Notes: generated by a model not told the origin, from the sequence alone. DNA of 64,000 bases from Budorcas taxicolor (GCF_023091745.1 NC_068910.1:37187272-37251271); one strand, 5' to 3'; counted from the stretch's first letter, positions 12,770 through 25,333 are shown. A program made the numbers and translations.

Positions 12770-12853
12770 ACTACTGAGCCTCATGAGGACAAACTTGCCT
12801 GCCTTGCTCGTTGTGGTATCTTGACCTTTTTAACATAGTATTTGCCATGTAAT
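12770..12853 (+). mobile_element. L2 3' end fragment
   Basis: The CTCATGAGGACAAACTTGCC ... TAATAGATACTAAAT order matches the L2 terminal region. A Bov-tA interrupts its end. Confidence 0.55.
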
Positions 12854-12864
12854 AGATACTAAAT

Positions 12865-13094
12865 GTGGGCTTCCCTGATGGCTTAGCAGTAAAGAATCTG
12901 CCTGCAACGCAGGAGCCACAGGAGACATGGGTTCAATCCCTGGGTCAGGAAGATCCCCTGGAGGAGGGCACGGCAACCCACTCCATTATTATCACCTGGA
13001 GAATCTCCATGAGCAGAGAAGCCTGGTGGGTTACAGTCCGTAGGATCACGAAGAGTTGGGCATCACTGAAGCGACTTAGCATGCATTCATGCAC
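12865..13094 (+). mobile_element. Bov-tA SINE with 11-bp target-site duplication
   Basis: Full-length sense copy: head GGGCTTCCCTGATGGCTTAG, body, 3' end GAAGCGACTTAGCATG. AGATACTAAAT occurs at 12854-12864 and again at 13095-13105. The 157-codon ORF starting at 12865 is this SINE read through and is not a gene. Confidence 0.95.
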
Positions 13095-13784
13095 AGATAC
13101 TAAATCAGTACTTATAACTTCCCACAATGAAAGTTTTATTCCTTCATGTGTATATACCAGAACAGCAAATATGGCTCATCTCTGTATGACAGTTCCATTT
13201 TTCTTTCTTTCATTGCAAATCCTTATTTGCAAGAGTCAAAATCGTAGTATGTGTGAATATATGCCTCTAGTGACTTCACCTTCTAAATACTATTTTCGAA
13301 AGCAGTTTGTTTTGGAATGCCAGAATTTTAACCCCTAAACAAGTCACATGTGTCACAGTTCCTTGTGCTGGGAGCACTTTGATGACTGAACGAACTAAAA
13401 GAAACTTGACAGATTTAACATCAGCTAAAGTAACACCTGGGGGATTCCCAACGTTTAACAGATGCCTGGGGAGTTCTGGAAGTCACCCAACCCAGAAAGG
13501 CCAGGCTTGTAACCTTGGCCTGAAGCTCCAAATCCTGGAGAGAAATCCTGCTGCCTCTGTAATAAGGAGCTTCTTAAAGCAGAGGCGAAAACCCTCACAA
13601 ACAGAGAAGAAAGATAAAGAACATAAGAACTAGTTTTTCCCAGAACAGCCTTACCTAAAAGGCTTACATGATTTTGCAGATGTAGATGGACTCTCTCCCC
13701 TCTCTGTGCTCATATCTTCTCGTGAGTTTGGAACTCTTAGTCCCAGACACTCTCAGAACTTGAGGCTACTGCAGTGACCTGATT

Positions 13785-13960
13785 TGATATGAAAAGAGCT
13801 TGATTTGGGGAACAGAATCCGTGGCCTGTTTTTGCCATCTCCATGAGCAAATCACTTAAATTCTTGTCTTTAAAATGCACTCGATAATAAATACCTCCAG
13901 TGTTCTGGTGAAACTTCATCAGATGGCAAAGTGCTTTAGAAATGGTAAAGCCCTATAGAG
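13785..13960 (+). mobile_element. MIR SINE
   Basis: Follows MIR order: ATGAGCAAATCACTTAAATT, then CTTTAAAATG, then AAGTGCTTTAGAA. Old and diverged. Confidence 0.6.
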
Positions 13961-14334
13961 ATTTTATTCTAAAGATTTTAAATGTATACACATTTTTTTT
14001 AAAAAATGGCACTCTCATACCTGTTTTATAGCTTGACTTTTTTATTTAAAATTATATAGTAGATATCATTTCATAATGGAAGCCTAGAGCCTATTTTCAT
14101 TTGTAGTCATTTTCATTTGTAACAGCTTGATCGTATGTCATTATATGAGTTTGTCAGTTCCCTGAAGTATTTCAAATTTTAAACAACTCAGTATCTTCTT
14201 GAAAAAATGCTATTTAACTCACTGCCATTCACATTACCTACTTAAAATCTCTGGGATTATGATGAGAATTATAATAATAACTTTGGGAATTTCTGAGCAG
14301 CCATATTTAGGGCATCTCTACCAACATAATTACA

Positions 14335-14525
14335 ATAACAGCTAGCATGTGTCAAATGCTTAATACGTGCTAGGTGTATACTTTATGTGAATCTCTCCAG
14401 AACTTTCCAGCCCATTATTATTATGCTCTCTTACACTTGAAGGAACTGAAGCTGCTCAGCATTTACTAACTTACCCATAGCCTTTCAGATGAGTAAGTGG
14501 CAAAACCATAGTTCATTTGTAGTTA
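14335..14525 (-). mobile_element. MIR SINE
   Basis: Reverse MIR: CAGCTAGCATGTGTCAAATG, CCCATTATTATTATG, GAAGGAACTGAAG, then GATGAGTAAGTGGCAAAACC. Confidence 0.75.
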
Positions 14526-14559
14526 CCTGATTTCAAAATTACATACACACCATCGTATG

Positions 14560-15110
14560 AATATTCCACGTGATTGCAAGCTCACCACATCTAGATCTGA
14601 CCTCACCATCTCATTCTTCCCTTAAAGGTGTCTTCCCAATATACACCATCTCTGTGAAGGGTACCATCACCTACCAGATGGCCCTCACCATAAGCCTTCC
14701 CCTACACTGCCCTGAAACCACTCTTGTTAAGGTTAATGACCCTTCACAAGAGTGTTAATGTCAAATCTAATGACTAGTATTCATTCTTCAACTTGGTCTC
14801 TCTCTGCAGCATTGGACATGGGTATAGGTCACTCCTCCTAGGGTGAATCCTTTATTTTTCCCTATATCCAGCACCCTGGCTTACTTTCTATACAGCAGTT
14901 ACTCCTTCTTAGTTAAGTATGTTGTCTTCTCATATCTACAATATCCAAACTGACCCAGGACCCAATGTTTAGGCCTCCTATCTATCTGTTCCCTCTCCCT
15001 AGGTGTCTTGTCTTCATCTAGTTCACAGCCTTCTAAGCTTTCTAAATGCTTAGGTAGTCCAAGTTTTATTTCCAGTCAAGACTTCTATAAACTTAAGAGT
15101 AGTATATTCA
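14560..15110 (+). mobile_element. L2 LINE ORF2 fragment
   Basis: ACCACTCTTGTTAAGGTTAATG, the CTCTGCAGCATTGGACATGG block and the CTCCCTAGGTG block follow the L2 reverse transcriptase and 3' coding order with many stops and indels. No intact ORF. Confidence 0.7.
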
Positions 15111-15339
15111 GTGGCATATTCAACATCTACCTGATCTTTGCTATACATTCCAGCCTTGCAGTTTTGACTGTAATACATGAACCGTCTTTTCCCTCAGTTA
15201 AAGGTAAGGGAAGTTGTCAAGCTTGGTTGGGTCTACTGATTTAAATGACAGATCTCCAGACCACCTGGAGGAAATTAATTGGTTGACAGAGCCATTAATT
15301 CATCAGTCCATTCATTTAAATATTATTTAGCAACAATAT

Positions 15340-15462
15340 CAACTCACTCCAGTATTCTTGCCTGGAAAATCCCCATGGAGAGAGGAGCCTAGTGGGCTGC
15401 AGTCCACGGGGTCACAAAGAGTTGGACACAACTGAGTGACTAAGCACAGCACAGCAGCAATA
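15340..15462 (+). mobile_element. Bov-A-type SINE, 5'-truncated
   Basis: Contains CACTCCAGTATTCTTGCCTG through GAGTTGGACACAACTGAG and a CAGCACAGCAGC tail. The tRNA-like head is absent. Confidence 0.85.
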
Positions 15463-17340
15463 TTGTGTGCCAGGTACTATGCTAAGACTCTAGATAAAAA
15501 TGTTCGAGCCACTTATCTAAGCAATAAGTGATCTCAGATCAAACTGATACCTATAGAACCAGCTTTTAGTTTCCATAATACGTAGTGAATGGAAGATTTC
15601 TGAATGTGAGAATCATTCATTCTCACTTTTCCTTTTCTAAAATATGATTTAATTCTTTCCAAAGTAAGGAAGTGGAGATTTATTTGTGTGTCATACAAGA
15701 TAATTGCAGACTTAGAAACCTGACCTGAGGGAGATTGAGTTTCCATTCAGAAATCTTACCTTGATTGGCTACACATCACCCAACCTCCTCTGGTCCCTCT
15801 GCTCGATGTCATCATGTCAGCTTGTCTCCTAGAGAGAAAGAGGAAACTTCACTGAAATGCACAAGGTCTTTCACCTTCTCCCTTTGGGTTACATGAAGAA
15901 GCTATTTATGAGCATTGTCCCCCTGTGCCCAGTGGGAACTTGCAGAAGATCAGTTACTACAGATGGACAGTATGTCTGGTCTTTTTCCACATATTAAATT
16001 GTCACTGTGTCAAATGTCTTGTCGTCACATATGGTGCTGCAAGGAAATTGCAATTATATTTATCAGGTTTTTTTTTTTTGCTCTGACCTTTGGATTTCAT
16101 TCAGTCTACAGAGAATCCCTCTAGGTGGTTCAGAGAACATGTGTCATCCAAATCAATAGGGCCAACAATGCCTGACTTCTTCCTCCTCTTTTCACTGAGG
16201 GGGAGGGCTGATCATGTATTGGAGTTAGAACTGTTCATGCCTAGGATGGACAGTGAAGACCTACAGCCTCAGTGCATTTAATGTTGCTATGTAATAACTT
16301 CATAGGCATGCAATCTAGGTCTAGTCAGTAATTACAACAATACCATATGGAGTTTTCTAGCATTTTTATCCTCTCTGCTTGGTACTAATTTTAAGCTTCT
16401 GTCTCTGGACAATTTTGTTTAGGTTTTTAAATCTTGGCTTTTGTTCTCTAATCTTTCTTCTCTCACCATAAGAAGTTCTATCGTAAGAATTAAGTAGGTT
16501 ATAAAACTTATGTTTAACTATAGTCTCTCTCCCTCTTCCTATCACCTGGAATATTTTGAAGGAACACGTGGCAGACAAGAGTGGGCTGATTCTCTAGCAC
16601 TTCAACCTTATTTTAATATTGACTAAAGCAAAACTAGTCATGAAGGTGAATCTGCCATGAAAAGTCTTATAAAACATTCCATAGTTTTAACAATCTTTAA
16701 AAAATAGTAGGCAAAGGAGACAGCCAGGTGCTCACTAAAATCTAAGAACTGAAAATTAAGCATCACACATAATGAGTGACATTAGGTGTAAAATCAGATT
16801 TAAAGATAAAATATTCCCTAGGACTCAAGTCTAATATAAATCTTATGTGTTAGCATGACTCTGCCAACATCATAGTAAATGGTATTTGCATGTGTCAATC
16901 AGATGGAGTGTCTTAGGTGTTTTTTCTCTTTGCAAGTCACAAAATAAACACAAGCTCAGCTATTCTCTGATGACTCTTTTCCTCCTCTGGGCAAACAAAA
17001 AAAAAAGTTGTAGCAACTCCAGACCCCAAGTCTGCAGATACTTAATTCCAGAAGGAAAGAGTGAGAATCATTGTTCAGAAAATCCCAGAATAAGTCTCAC
17101 TGCAGATTGTTGAGCTAGTTGGATCATGTGATCATCCCTGACCAATCACTGTGTCCAGAAGAAGTTAAATTCTCTGATCAGTATAAGCCTGGCTTCCATG
17201 TTTCACTGCAACGTTTAGTGGTAAAAACCTGACAATATTATATTGCTGAGACTGGAAGAGGGGTGGCTTTTCAAATGCTCTTTGCTAGATACAGAACTAG
17301 TGGATGCCGGGCATAGCTATCTATACAAGAAGAAAGTGTC
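15463..17340. other. Unique intronic DNA
   Basis: No named element. T-run at 16068-16079. No ORF over 75 codons with a recognisable product. Confidence 0.45.
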
Positions 17341-17344
17341 AAAA

Positions 17345-18076
17345 TGGAAGATACTGTGTATGGAAAATAGTATGGAGGTTTGTTATAAAACTAGGAATAA
17401 AACCACCATATGACCCAGCAATCCCACTCCTAAGCATATACCCTGAGGAAACCAAAATTTGAAAATGACATATGTATCCCATTGTTCATTGCAGCAGTAT
17501 TTACAATAGCTGGAACATGGAAGCAACCTAGATGTCCGTTGATATTTGGATGGATAAGGAAATTGTGGTACATATACACAATGGAATATTACTGAGCCAT
17601 AAAAAGGAATGCATTTAAGTCAGTTCTAATGAAGTGAATGAACCTAGAACCTATTATACAGAGTGAAGTAAGTCAAAAAGAGAAATAAAAATATTGTATT
17701 CTAATAAATATATATGAAATCTAGAAAAATAGTACAGAAGAATTTATTTACAGGGCAGCAATGGAGAAACAGACATAGAGAATAGACTTACTGACATGAG
17801 GAGATGAGAGGAGAGAGTGAGATGTATGGAAAGGGTAACATGGAAGTTTACATTACCATATATAAAATAGATAGCCAACAGGAATTTGCTGTATGGCTCA
17901 GGAAACTCAAACAGGGGCTGTGTATCAACTTAGAGGAGTGGGAGGGGAATAGAGATGAGAGGGAGGTTCAAAAGGAAGAGGATATATGTATACCTATGAC
18001 TGATAAAACAATAAAATTCTGTAAAGCAATTATCCTTCAATTAAAAAATAAATAAATTTTTTAAAAAACTAAGAAA
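17345..18076 (+). mobile_element. L1-BT 3' region (ORF2 end plus 3' UTR)
   Basis: Starts in the ORF2 end (CCAGCAATCCCACTCC, CAATGGAATATTACTGAGCC), runs through the 3' UTR and ends in an A-rich tail at about 18037-18076. GAAGATACTGTG (17346-17357) and GAAGATAGTGTG (18081-18092) look like an imperfect target-site duplication, so the element landed in an older L1. Confidence 0.82.
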
Positions 18077-18080
18077 AAAA

Positions 18081-18300
18081 AAGAAGATAGTGTGGGAAAG
18101 TGGAACCCTCATGCACTGTTGGTGGGAATATAAATTGATGCAACCACTATGGGAAAGAATATGGAGATTTCTCAAGAGATTAAACATAAAATTACTATGT
18201 GATACTTATAGGTATATCCTTAAAAGAATTGAAAATATGAACTTACAGATTAACCAAGAAAAGAGAGAGAATGAGAATGAAATATTTGGAAAATGCTAGT
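18081..18300 (+). mobile_element. Older L1 fragment, ORF2 end
   Basis: GTGGAACCCTCATGCACTG, then GGTGGGAATATAAATTG and TATATCCTTAAAAGAATTG, are the classic L1 ORF2 C-terminal region, more diverged than the younger L1 beside it. Confidence 0.75.
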
Positions 18301-18720
18301 GAAAGATACTAATATGAGAATGAAAGAGGAGTATCACTACAGATCCCATGGACAGGAAAAGAGTAATTAATACCGTGCTGGACTCAGCACCTACAAATTT
18401 GATAAACTAAATGAAGTGAGCCTGTTGCTTGAATACGCAGTCTTCAAAAATTCACACAAGAAGAAATCAACAATCTGAATAGGTATATCTGTTAAAGATA
18501 TTGGATCGATAATTATATAACCTTCCAAAACAGAAAGCACATTGCCTAGATGCATTTACTGTTCACTTCCACCAAAACATTTCAGGAAGAAATTATACCA
18601 ATAAACTTATAGTCTCTTTCAGAAGACAGAAATGGAGGGAATACTTGTTAATTCATTCTCTGAGGCCAGCATTCCCCTAATACTGAAACCACACAAAGAC
18701 ATGTGAAAAGAAAGCACACT
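18301..18720 (+). mobile_element. L1 ORF2 remnant
   Basis: From about 18540 the order of TTCACTTCCACCAAAACATT, ATTCTCTGAGGCCAGCATTC and ACCACACAAAGACATG matches the L1 reverse transcriptase region. Assignment of 18301-18539 is weaker. Confidence 0.6.
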
Positions 18721-18984
18721 CAACACTTAAACAACTTGGAATAGAACCGTGAGAGTCTACTTATGTGAATATTTTTTTCAATAAATACTACAGTATTACA
18801 TGGTCAATGTTCCATCTGAGTGCACAGATTTAGAATCATGGATGTGAAGGAACGATAATGGGACCTGAGCATTTGTAGATTTTGTCATCTATGGACAGGC
18901 CTGGAACCAGTCTCCCATGGATGCCATGAGATGACTGTACAGATCAGTATCTCGTGAATATAGATGCAAAACTCCTCTCCCCAC

Positions 18985-19265
18985 TGGTGCATTATAGGGA
19001 TAAAGGATTAAGAGGTACAAACTATTATGTATAAAATAAGCTACAAGAATATGTTATATAACATAGTGAATATAGCCAATATTTCATTGTGAATAAAAAA
19101 ATAAACTGTCAAGGAAAAATGAGAAATACGTATTACTAAGTGAAAGAAGCCAATCTGAAAAAGTAGAAATTGTATGATTCCAATTATATGACTTTCTAGA
19201 AAAGGCAAAACTATGTAGGCAGTACAAGGATCAATGGCTGCTAAGATAATGAAACATGGAAATTC
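18985..19265 (+). mobile_element. L1 3' UTR remnant
   Basis: TACAAACTATTATGTATAAA, then TAACATAGTGAATATAGCC, then GAAGCCAATCTGAAAAAG and GAAAAGGCAAAACTATGTAG are known L1M/L1MA 3' UTR blocks. Confidence 0.6.
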
Positions 19266-19578
19266 TTCAGCGAAACTCAGACTGATGAATTCCCATGGCA
19301 GCCAGCCTTGAATCTTCCCTGCTACCTTTGCAATGTGGTCCTTTTAAACATTATCATAAGCAATCTTCATTTTTTGAATTATCTCTGTCATCACTCCCCC
19401 CAGTACAACTGTGGTGATAAAGTGTACCTCAGGAAGCATTATGATATAATATAGAAAGCAAGAAGTCCCTTAAGAAGCAGAAAAAGTGAGCGATGCAAGA
19501 ATGCAAGGGAGGCAGAAAGAAACTCAGGATAGGGGAATCAGAGAAGTCTTCATAAACAACAACACCTAAGAGGTACCT

Positions 19579-19869
19579 TGGGCTTCGCAGGTGGCTCAAT
19601 AGTAAAGAATCCTCCCGCTAGTTCAGGAGACATGACCTTGATCCCTGGGTTGAGAAGATCCCCTGGAGAAGGAAATGGTAACCCACTCCCATATTCTTGC
19701 CTGGGAAATCCCGTGGACAGAGGAGCCTGGTGGGCTACAGTCCATGGGGTCACCAAAGAATCAGACACAACTTATCAACACAACAACACCCGTGGCGGAT
19801 TCATGTTGATGTATGGCAAAACCAATACAATATTGTAAAGTAAAAAAATAAAATAAAGTCTGAAAAAAA
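19579..19869 (+). mobile_element. Chimeric retroelement: Bov-tA SINE fused to L1-BT 3' tail
   Basis: 19579 to about 19788 is a full sense Bov-tA (head GGGCTTCGCAGGTGGCTC, body, end CAACACAACAACA). It joins directly, over a shared ACAC, to the last 60 bp of the L1-BT 3' UTR (CCCGTGGCGGATTCATG ... CAATATTGTAAAG) and an A-rich tail to 19869. AAGAGGTACCT stands perfectly duplicated at 19568-19578 and 19870-19880, outside both parts, so the two parts integrated as one cDNA. This matches known L1 template-switch chimeras (small RNA 5' part, truncated L1 3' part). Confidence 0.85.
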
Positions 19870-19880
19870 AAGAGGTACCT

Positions 19881-21879
19881 CACATGAAAAGGAACCAATG
19901 CATTTGCAGAGAGGGTAAGAGAAGGCATTCCTTACATTCCATGAGTCAAGTGATAAAACTAAAACTAGACTTCAGGAATTTAGATTTTATGAATTTCTAA
20001 ATTCCTACATAACTCCAGAGCAACAGGCATAAGAATAAAAAAGCCCTTGCATTGCCTAGTTCTGTTGCCCAATTCGTTTGACAAAGTTGTGCCCCTAGGA
20101 GACAGAACAGTCAGCAGTCTTTTGGGTATCCACATACCTACAGACAAAGACATACTCATAATTAGAACTACTGAGGCATTAATTGAAATCAAAGATCTCA
20201 ACATGTGTGCCAGAGCCTTCCTCTGGATCATACTGAGTAAAATATATAAGCAGTTAATGATAGCTATAAACTATTTCTTCCTTCACAGGAATAAATATCA
20301 TTAAAGGAAACTATGGCGATATTTTGACATCAAGAAAAGAATATTACCCTTTGAAGTCCTTTTAGGTCAATGCAATTAGCTTCTAGGGGGAAATGTATTA
20401 AAAAATGAGGAGTTGTGTGATGTTTTCAGAGCAAGCTTTCAGAAGGCAATATATTTTTTATCCATAATATGTATAGAGTTTCTTTGAAAAGCTCTTTAAA
20501 ATTATAAATACCTAGTAATATTTCAGTGTGATGAAATCAGAAAGTTCTCAAGTCTACGTGAGGTGTTTATGAATTCTTTAGATTGATTGTGACTTTCATA
20601 GCCCTTTTCACATTGATACCTCTCAACCTGTTGTGTGAAAACCGTTGAGGAGCATCCCTGGTTTTAGAATTGGTGTAGACAGTCTAACTATTATTTTAAT
20701 ATAAATCACTTTCTTACCATTAAATTAAATACATACCTAGACCAGTCTTCATTTAATTGGGAGAACTCAATGCAAAGAGTCAGACACAACTGAGCATGCA
20801 TGCACTGTACACCCTTTATTTTCAGATTCATATTGATTTGTGACTGATTGATCTCAAAGAAATCTCCAGCTCATCGAAAATGACTTGGAATCTGTCAGAA
20901 TCCTCTGGTGTCTTCTAGGGGTAAATTTCCCCAAAGGCTTTTAACACCTATTAATTCTTTATCTCACCAACTTTGAGAGTTTGCTGTCAGTTCAGAGGAA
21001 ATATATAAGAAAATGTTAAAACCAGCTTAAATAACTTTCTAGTTCTATTTAATGTTGGTACAACTTCAATGAAAATATTTCAAGTCAGCATTTCAAATTC
21101 ACTACCAAGGCTCAGGTAATATTTCCCGGACTCAATCATATGGGCAAGAAACCACTGCTGCGACATCTTCAAAGTCCTTTGAAAACCAGTCTCATGATAT
21201 CGTTAGAAGAAATATTCTAAAATGAAATGAAGAACTTCATTTTCAGATGATTTTCTTTACATCTGTCACCTTCTTGGGTGTGAGTTCGGAATTTTAAAAC
21301 ACTTCTCTTTTTGAACCTGTAGAGATTGTCAGAGGCTGCATCCCTAGTGGAAACTGGTTTGAGGTAATTCCCAGAAAAACTTTTGTTGAGACGCAGCGCT
21401 GTCACTTTGGTTCATAGTAGAACTAGGAGAATGTAATATGTAATGATGACTAAAGCCCCTTTAAAAAATAAAGCTTTTCTCTCTTCTCTTGTCCACAGAC
21501 ATTTTAATATCTATAGACACTGAATGGGTAATGACCGTATCTTCACTTTTTGTCTATATACAATCTCTCTGAAACAAACAAACAAAAAAATTCCTGAGGT
21601 AACTTACAAGTTATATACAATAAGACTTTTGGAATAGCAGAGTTAGAGTTTTTACAAGAAGGGAGAAGTATATATTATTAGTGATTTGGTAAAATAAATA
21701 TGAATATTTCGAGCTTCCTAGTAACCTAGGAAGAGAAATCAATGAGCTACAAATGTTCATTATCTGAAAAATATTATTGACAATAGTTTTCTCCCAATAG
21801 CCATTTATAAATAAATGTATTACTTTAAGCCAGTAGCAGATTGATTGCAGCAATTGTCCCCAATTGTTTCATACTTGCC
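19881..21879. other. Unique intronic DNA
   Basis: Mostly unique AT-rich sequence. 20772-20808 holds a short remnant of a Bov SINE 3' end (CAAAGAGTCAGACACAACTG, + strand). No gene recognised. Confidence 0.5.
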
Positions 21880-22207
21880 TATATTCATGCCCGTTGACAA
21901 TTCCTTCCCGTTTTGACTCTGTCCTTGGCTATGCTTCGGCCAGTAGAATGTTAGTAAAATTGATGCAAGCAAATGCTTTAAAAGTGGTTGCACATTAGAG
22001 CTTTTTCCTTGGTGCTTGTCACTACCCTGCAAATAAAATAAGCACAGTCTTCTGGATGAGGAAAAGAAACATAGCCCAGTCACCCCACCTCTCCAGCTAT
22101 CACTTAGCTGATCCACAGACCCATGAGAAATTGTTTTTTAAGCAACTTGGTGTTTTAAGCAACTGAATTTGGGTTCTATTTGTTATTCAGTGATAACTAA
22201 CTGATAC
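21880..22207 (+). repeat. Old LTR-like mammalian repeat
   Basis: The GGCCAGTAGAATGTTAG start block and the ACCCATGAGAAATTG ... TAACTAACTGATACAG end resemble ancient mammalian LTR consensus ends. The family is not certain. Confidence 0.4.
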
Positions 22208-22307
22208 AGAGCCTCATATGAAAGGTATTTAATAAGACAATGAATAGTTCAGCAACTATAGAAAACTCTTCATTATAAAAAATGACAACCCTTGAGAGCA
22301 TCAATCA

Positions 22308-23085
22308 ATTGAATTCAGTCACTCAGTCGTGTCCGACTCTTTGCGACCCCAAGAACCACAGCACGCCAGGCCTCCCTGTCCACACCAACTCCCGGAGTCC
22401 ACCCAAACCCCTGTCCATTGAGTCAATGATGCCATCCAACCATCTCATCCTCTGTCGTCCTCTTCTCCTCCTAACCTCAATCTTTCCCAGCATCAGGGTC
22501 TTTTCCAATGAGTCAGCTCTTCGCATCAGGTGGCCAAAGGATTGGAGTTTCAGTTTCAACATCAGTCCTTCCAATGAACAGCCAGGACTGATCTCCTTTA
22601 GGATGGACTCATTGGCTCTCCTTTCAGTCCAAGGGACTCTCAAGAGTCTTCTCCAACACCATAGTTCAAAAGCATTGATTTTTCCGCGCTCAGCTTTCTT
22701 TATAGTCCAACACTCACATCCATATATGACTACTGGAAAAACCATAGCCTTGACTAGACGGACCTTTGTTGGCAAAGTAATGTCTCTGCTTTTGAATATG
22801 CTATCTAGGTTGGTCATAACTTTTCTTCCAAGGAGTAAGCATCTTTTAATTTCATGGCTGCAATCACCATCTGCAGTGATTTTAGAGCCCAGAAAAATAA
22901 AGTCAGCTTCTGTTTCCACTGTTCCCTCATCTATTTGCCATGAAGTGATGGGACCAGATGCCATGATCTTCGTTTTCTGAATGTTGAGCTTTAAGCCAAC
23001 TTTTTCACTCTCCTCTTTCACTTTCATCAAGAGGCTCTTTAGTTCTTCTTCACTTTCTGCCATAAGGTTGGCATACCTTGAAAGC
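22308..23085 (-). mobile_element. BovB 3' part with 254-codon open frame
   Basis: A TTCAG start and BovB 3' end are followed by an open minus-strand frame from 23087 to 22323 covering the C-terminal part of the reverse transcriptase ORF (LKLNIQKTKIMASGPITSWQ, then GCECWTIKKAERGKINAFEL). The element breaks off just downstream of the YADD catalytic box, so it carries no active site. 5'-truncated. Confidence 0.93.
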
Positions 23086-23089
23086 ATAC

Positions 23090-24087
23090 CTTACATAAAA
23101 ATAAAAATATAGATATTTTTTTTGTCTCAGTGCCTACTACCTAAAATATTGTTGAGTTCCTGCTGAAGGTAGCATGGCCACCTCTGAACCAAACTACATC
23201 ATTAGAAACCAGCCATCCTTTCAGTCCTGCAAAGCTACCCTGCATAATAGCTGGGAAAGCAAAGGCTATTATTACTTTCTCAAATACCTGAAATGTGGAT
23301 TGCAGACAATGAAATTACCAGGCTGTGGTTTAGCTTTGGTGTCATGTTTCAGAGGTGAAAATAAAACCAGGTGCACAGGATAACCTTTGAGAGATATTTT
23401 ATACAGGGAAGTTGGTCTAGAAAGCGTGCCCTAACTTTTTCAGTCCATTAGACACTTGAAAGTTTTGTGTTTTTGTTTTCAGTTGTACTTCCTATAAAAA
23501 TCCACTGCCTTTTTCTTCTCCATTAACGTCTATTTAAGCTTGGGAGCAATATGCTGACAAAAAATATAACAAAAAATTGCAGTGAAAAATATAAGTTGTA
23601 TGACATATCTTTGAACCCTGAAAATTAGTGAATCTGTGGACCTTAAAAATCATTTCAACCATTCTTTCTCATTCTTAAATTCCCTGTAAGAAAAACCTAA
23701 CTTGTTTAGCTGTCTTCTGTTGAAAATACCTTAACTAGTAGAAACTGGTGACCTTTCATGAAGAATTGTATCCCTTAGGGGAATTTCATTTATTAAAATG
23801 TTTATTCATAAATAGAGTTGTTATCATTGAGTTTTAAAACAGCTCCCTGGAATGGTGCAGAGGAAATCTGAGCTTCCTTTCCTTTAACAGTCCTCCGAAA
23901 GTCTGAAGACAGCAGCTTTCCTGTCCCCAGCTTCACCCAAGTGGTTTGTTCACCACGGCTAAATGTGTCAGTGTTCTCTGGTTGCAATTAGCAAAAATAA
24001 CAGCTAAGTCAAGCAAGCAAGAATTTTTACTGGGAGTATATCAAGGACTTAGAAAATCCATGGAAGAAGAAGATTAGCCCACGTTGG
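23090..24087. other. Unique intronic DNA
   Basis: No named repeat or exon seen. Confidence 0.4.
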
Positions 24088-24096
24088 CTGTCTGGG

Positions 24097-25324
24097 GTTC
24101 AGTTCAGTTCAGTCGCTCAGTCGTGTCTGACTCTTTGCGACCCCATGAATCGCAGCGCGCCAGGCCTCCCTGTCCATCACCATCTCCCGGAGTTCACTGA
24201 GACTCATATCCATCGAGTCCGTGATGCCATCCAGCCATCTCATCCTGGATCGTCCCCTTCTCCTCCTGCCCCCAATCCCTCCCAACATCAGAGTCTTTTC
24301 CAATGAGTCAATTCTTCGCGTGAGGTAGACAAAGTACTGGAGTTTCAGCTTTAGCATCATTCCTTCCAAAGAAATCCCAGGGCTGATCTCCTTCAGAATG
24401 GACTGGTTGGATCTCCTTGCAGTCTAGGGGACTCTCAAGAGTCTTATCTAACAAGACAGTTCAAAAATGTCAATTCTTTGGTGCTCAGCCTTCTTCACAG
24501 TCCAACTCTCACATCGATACATGACCACAGGAAAAACCATAGCCTTGACTAGACGGACCTTAGTCGGCAAAGTAGTGTCTCTGCTTTTAAATATGCTGTC
24601 TAGGTTGGTCATAACTTTTCTTCCAAGGAGTAAGCATCTTTTAATTTCATGACTGCACTCACCATCTGCAGTGATTTTGGAGCCCAAAAAACCAAAGTCT
24701 GCCACTGTTTCCACTGTTTCCCCATCTATTTCCCATGAAGTGATGGGACCGGATGCCATGATCTTCGTTTTCTGAATGTTGAGCTTTAAGCCAACTTTTT
24801 CACTCTCCTCTTTCACTTTCATCAAGAGGCTTTTTAGTTCCTCTTCACTTTCTGCCATAAGGGTGGTGTCATCTGCATATCTGAGGTTATTGATATTTCT
24901 CCCGGCAATCTTGATTCCAGCTTGCGTTTCTCCCAGTCCAGCGTTTCTCATGATGTACTCTGCATAGAAGTTAAATAAGCAGGGTGACAATATACAGCCT
25001 TGACGTACTCCTTTTCCTATTTGGAACCAGTCTGTTGTTCCATGTCCAGTTCTAACTGTTGCTTCCTGACCTGCATACAGATTTCTCAAGAGGCAGGTCA
25101 GGTGGTTTGGTATTCCCATCTCTTTCAGAATTTTCCACAGTTTATTGTGATCCACACAGTCAAAGGCTTTGGCATAGTCAACAAAGCAGAAATAGATGTT
25201 TTTCTGGAACTCTCTTGCTTTTTCCGTGATCCAGCGGATGTTGGCAATTTGATCTCTGGTTCCTCTGCCTTTTCTAAAACCAGCTTGAACATTAGGAATT
25301 TCACAGTTCATGTATTGCTGAAGC
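24097..25324 (-). mobile_element. BovB 3' 1.2 kb with nearly open reverse transcriptase
   Basis: From its 5' truncation at about 25324 to the element 3' end at 24097, the minus-strand frame stays in register. Only two nonsense codons interrupt it (TAG at 24448-24450 and at 24424-24426). The 287-codon upper part includes FCFVDYAKAFD, the fingers/palm motif with the first catalytic Asp, GVRQGCILSPCLFN, and the YADD active site at 24868-24879 (residues 145-148 of that ORF). The lower part resumes in the same frame (SLEGMMLKLKLQ). The N-terminal endonuclease is lost. CTGTCTGGG at 24088-24096 and 25325-25333 is the apparent target-site duplication. It is the best-preserved RT here and still dead. 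Confidence 0.94.
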
Positions 25325-25333
25325 CTGTCTGGG

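Noticed and set aside
12865..13338. 157-codon ORF on + strand
   Set aside because: The first two thirds are a Bov-tA SINE read through; the rest is L2 and unique intron.
22323..23087. 254-codon reverse-transcriptase ORF as a working gene
   Set aside because: It is the tail of a 5'-truncated BovB without the YADD box or endonuclease.
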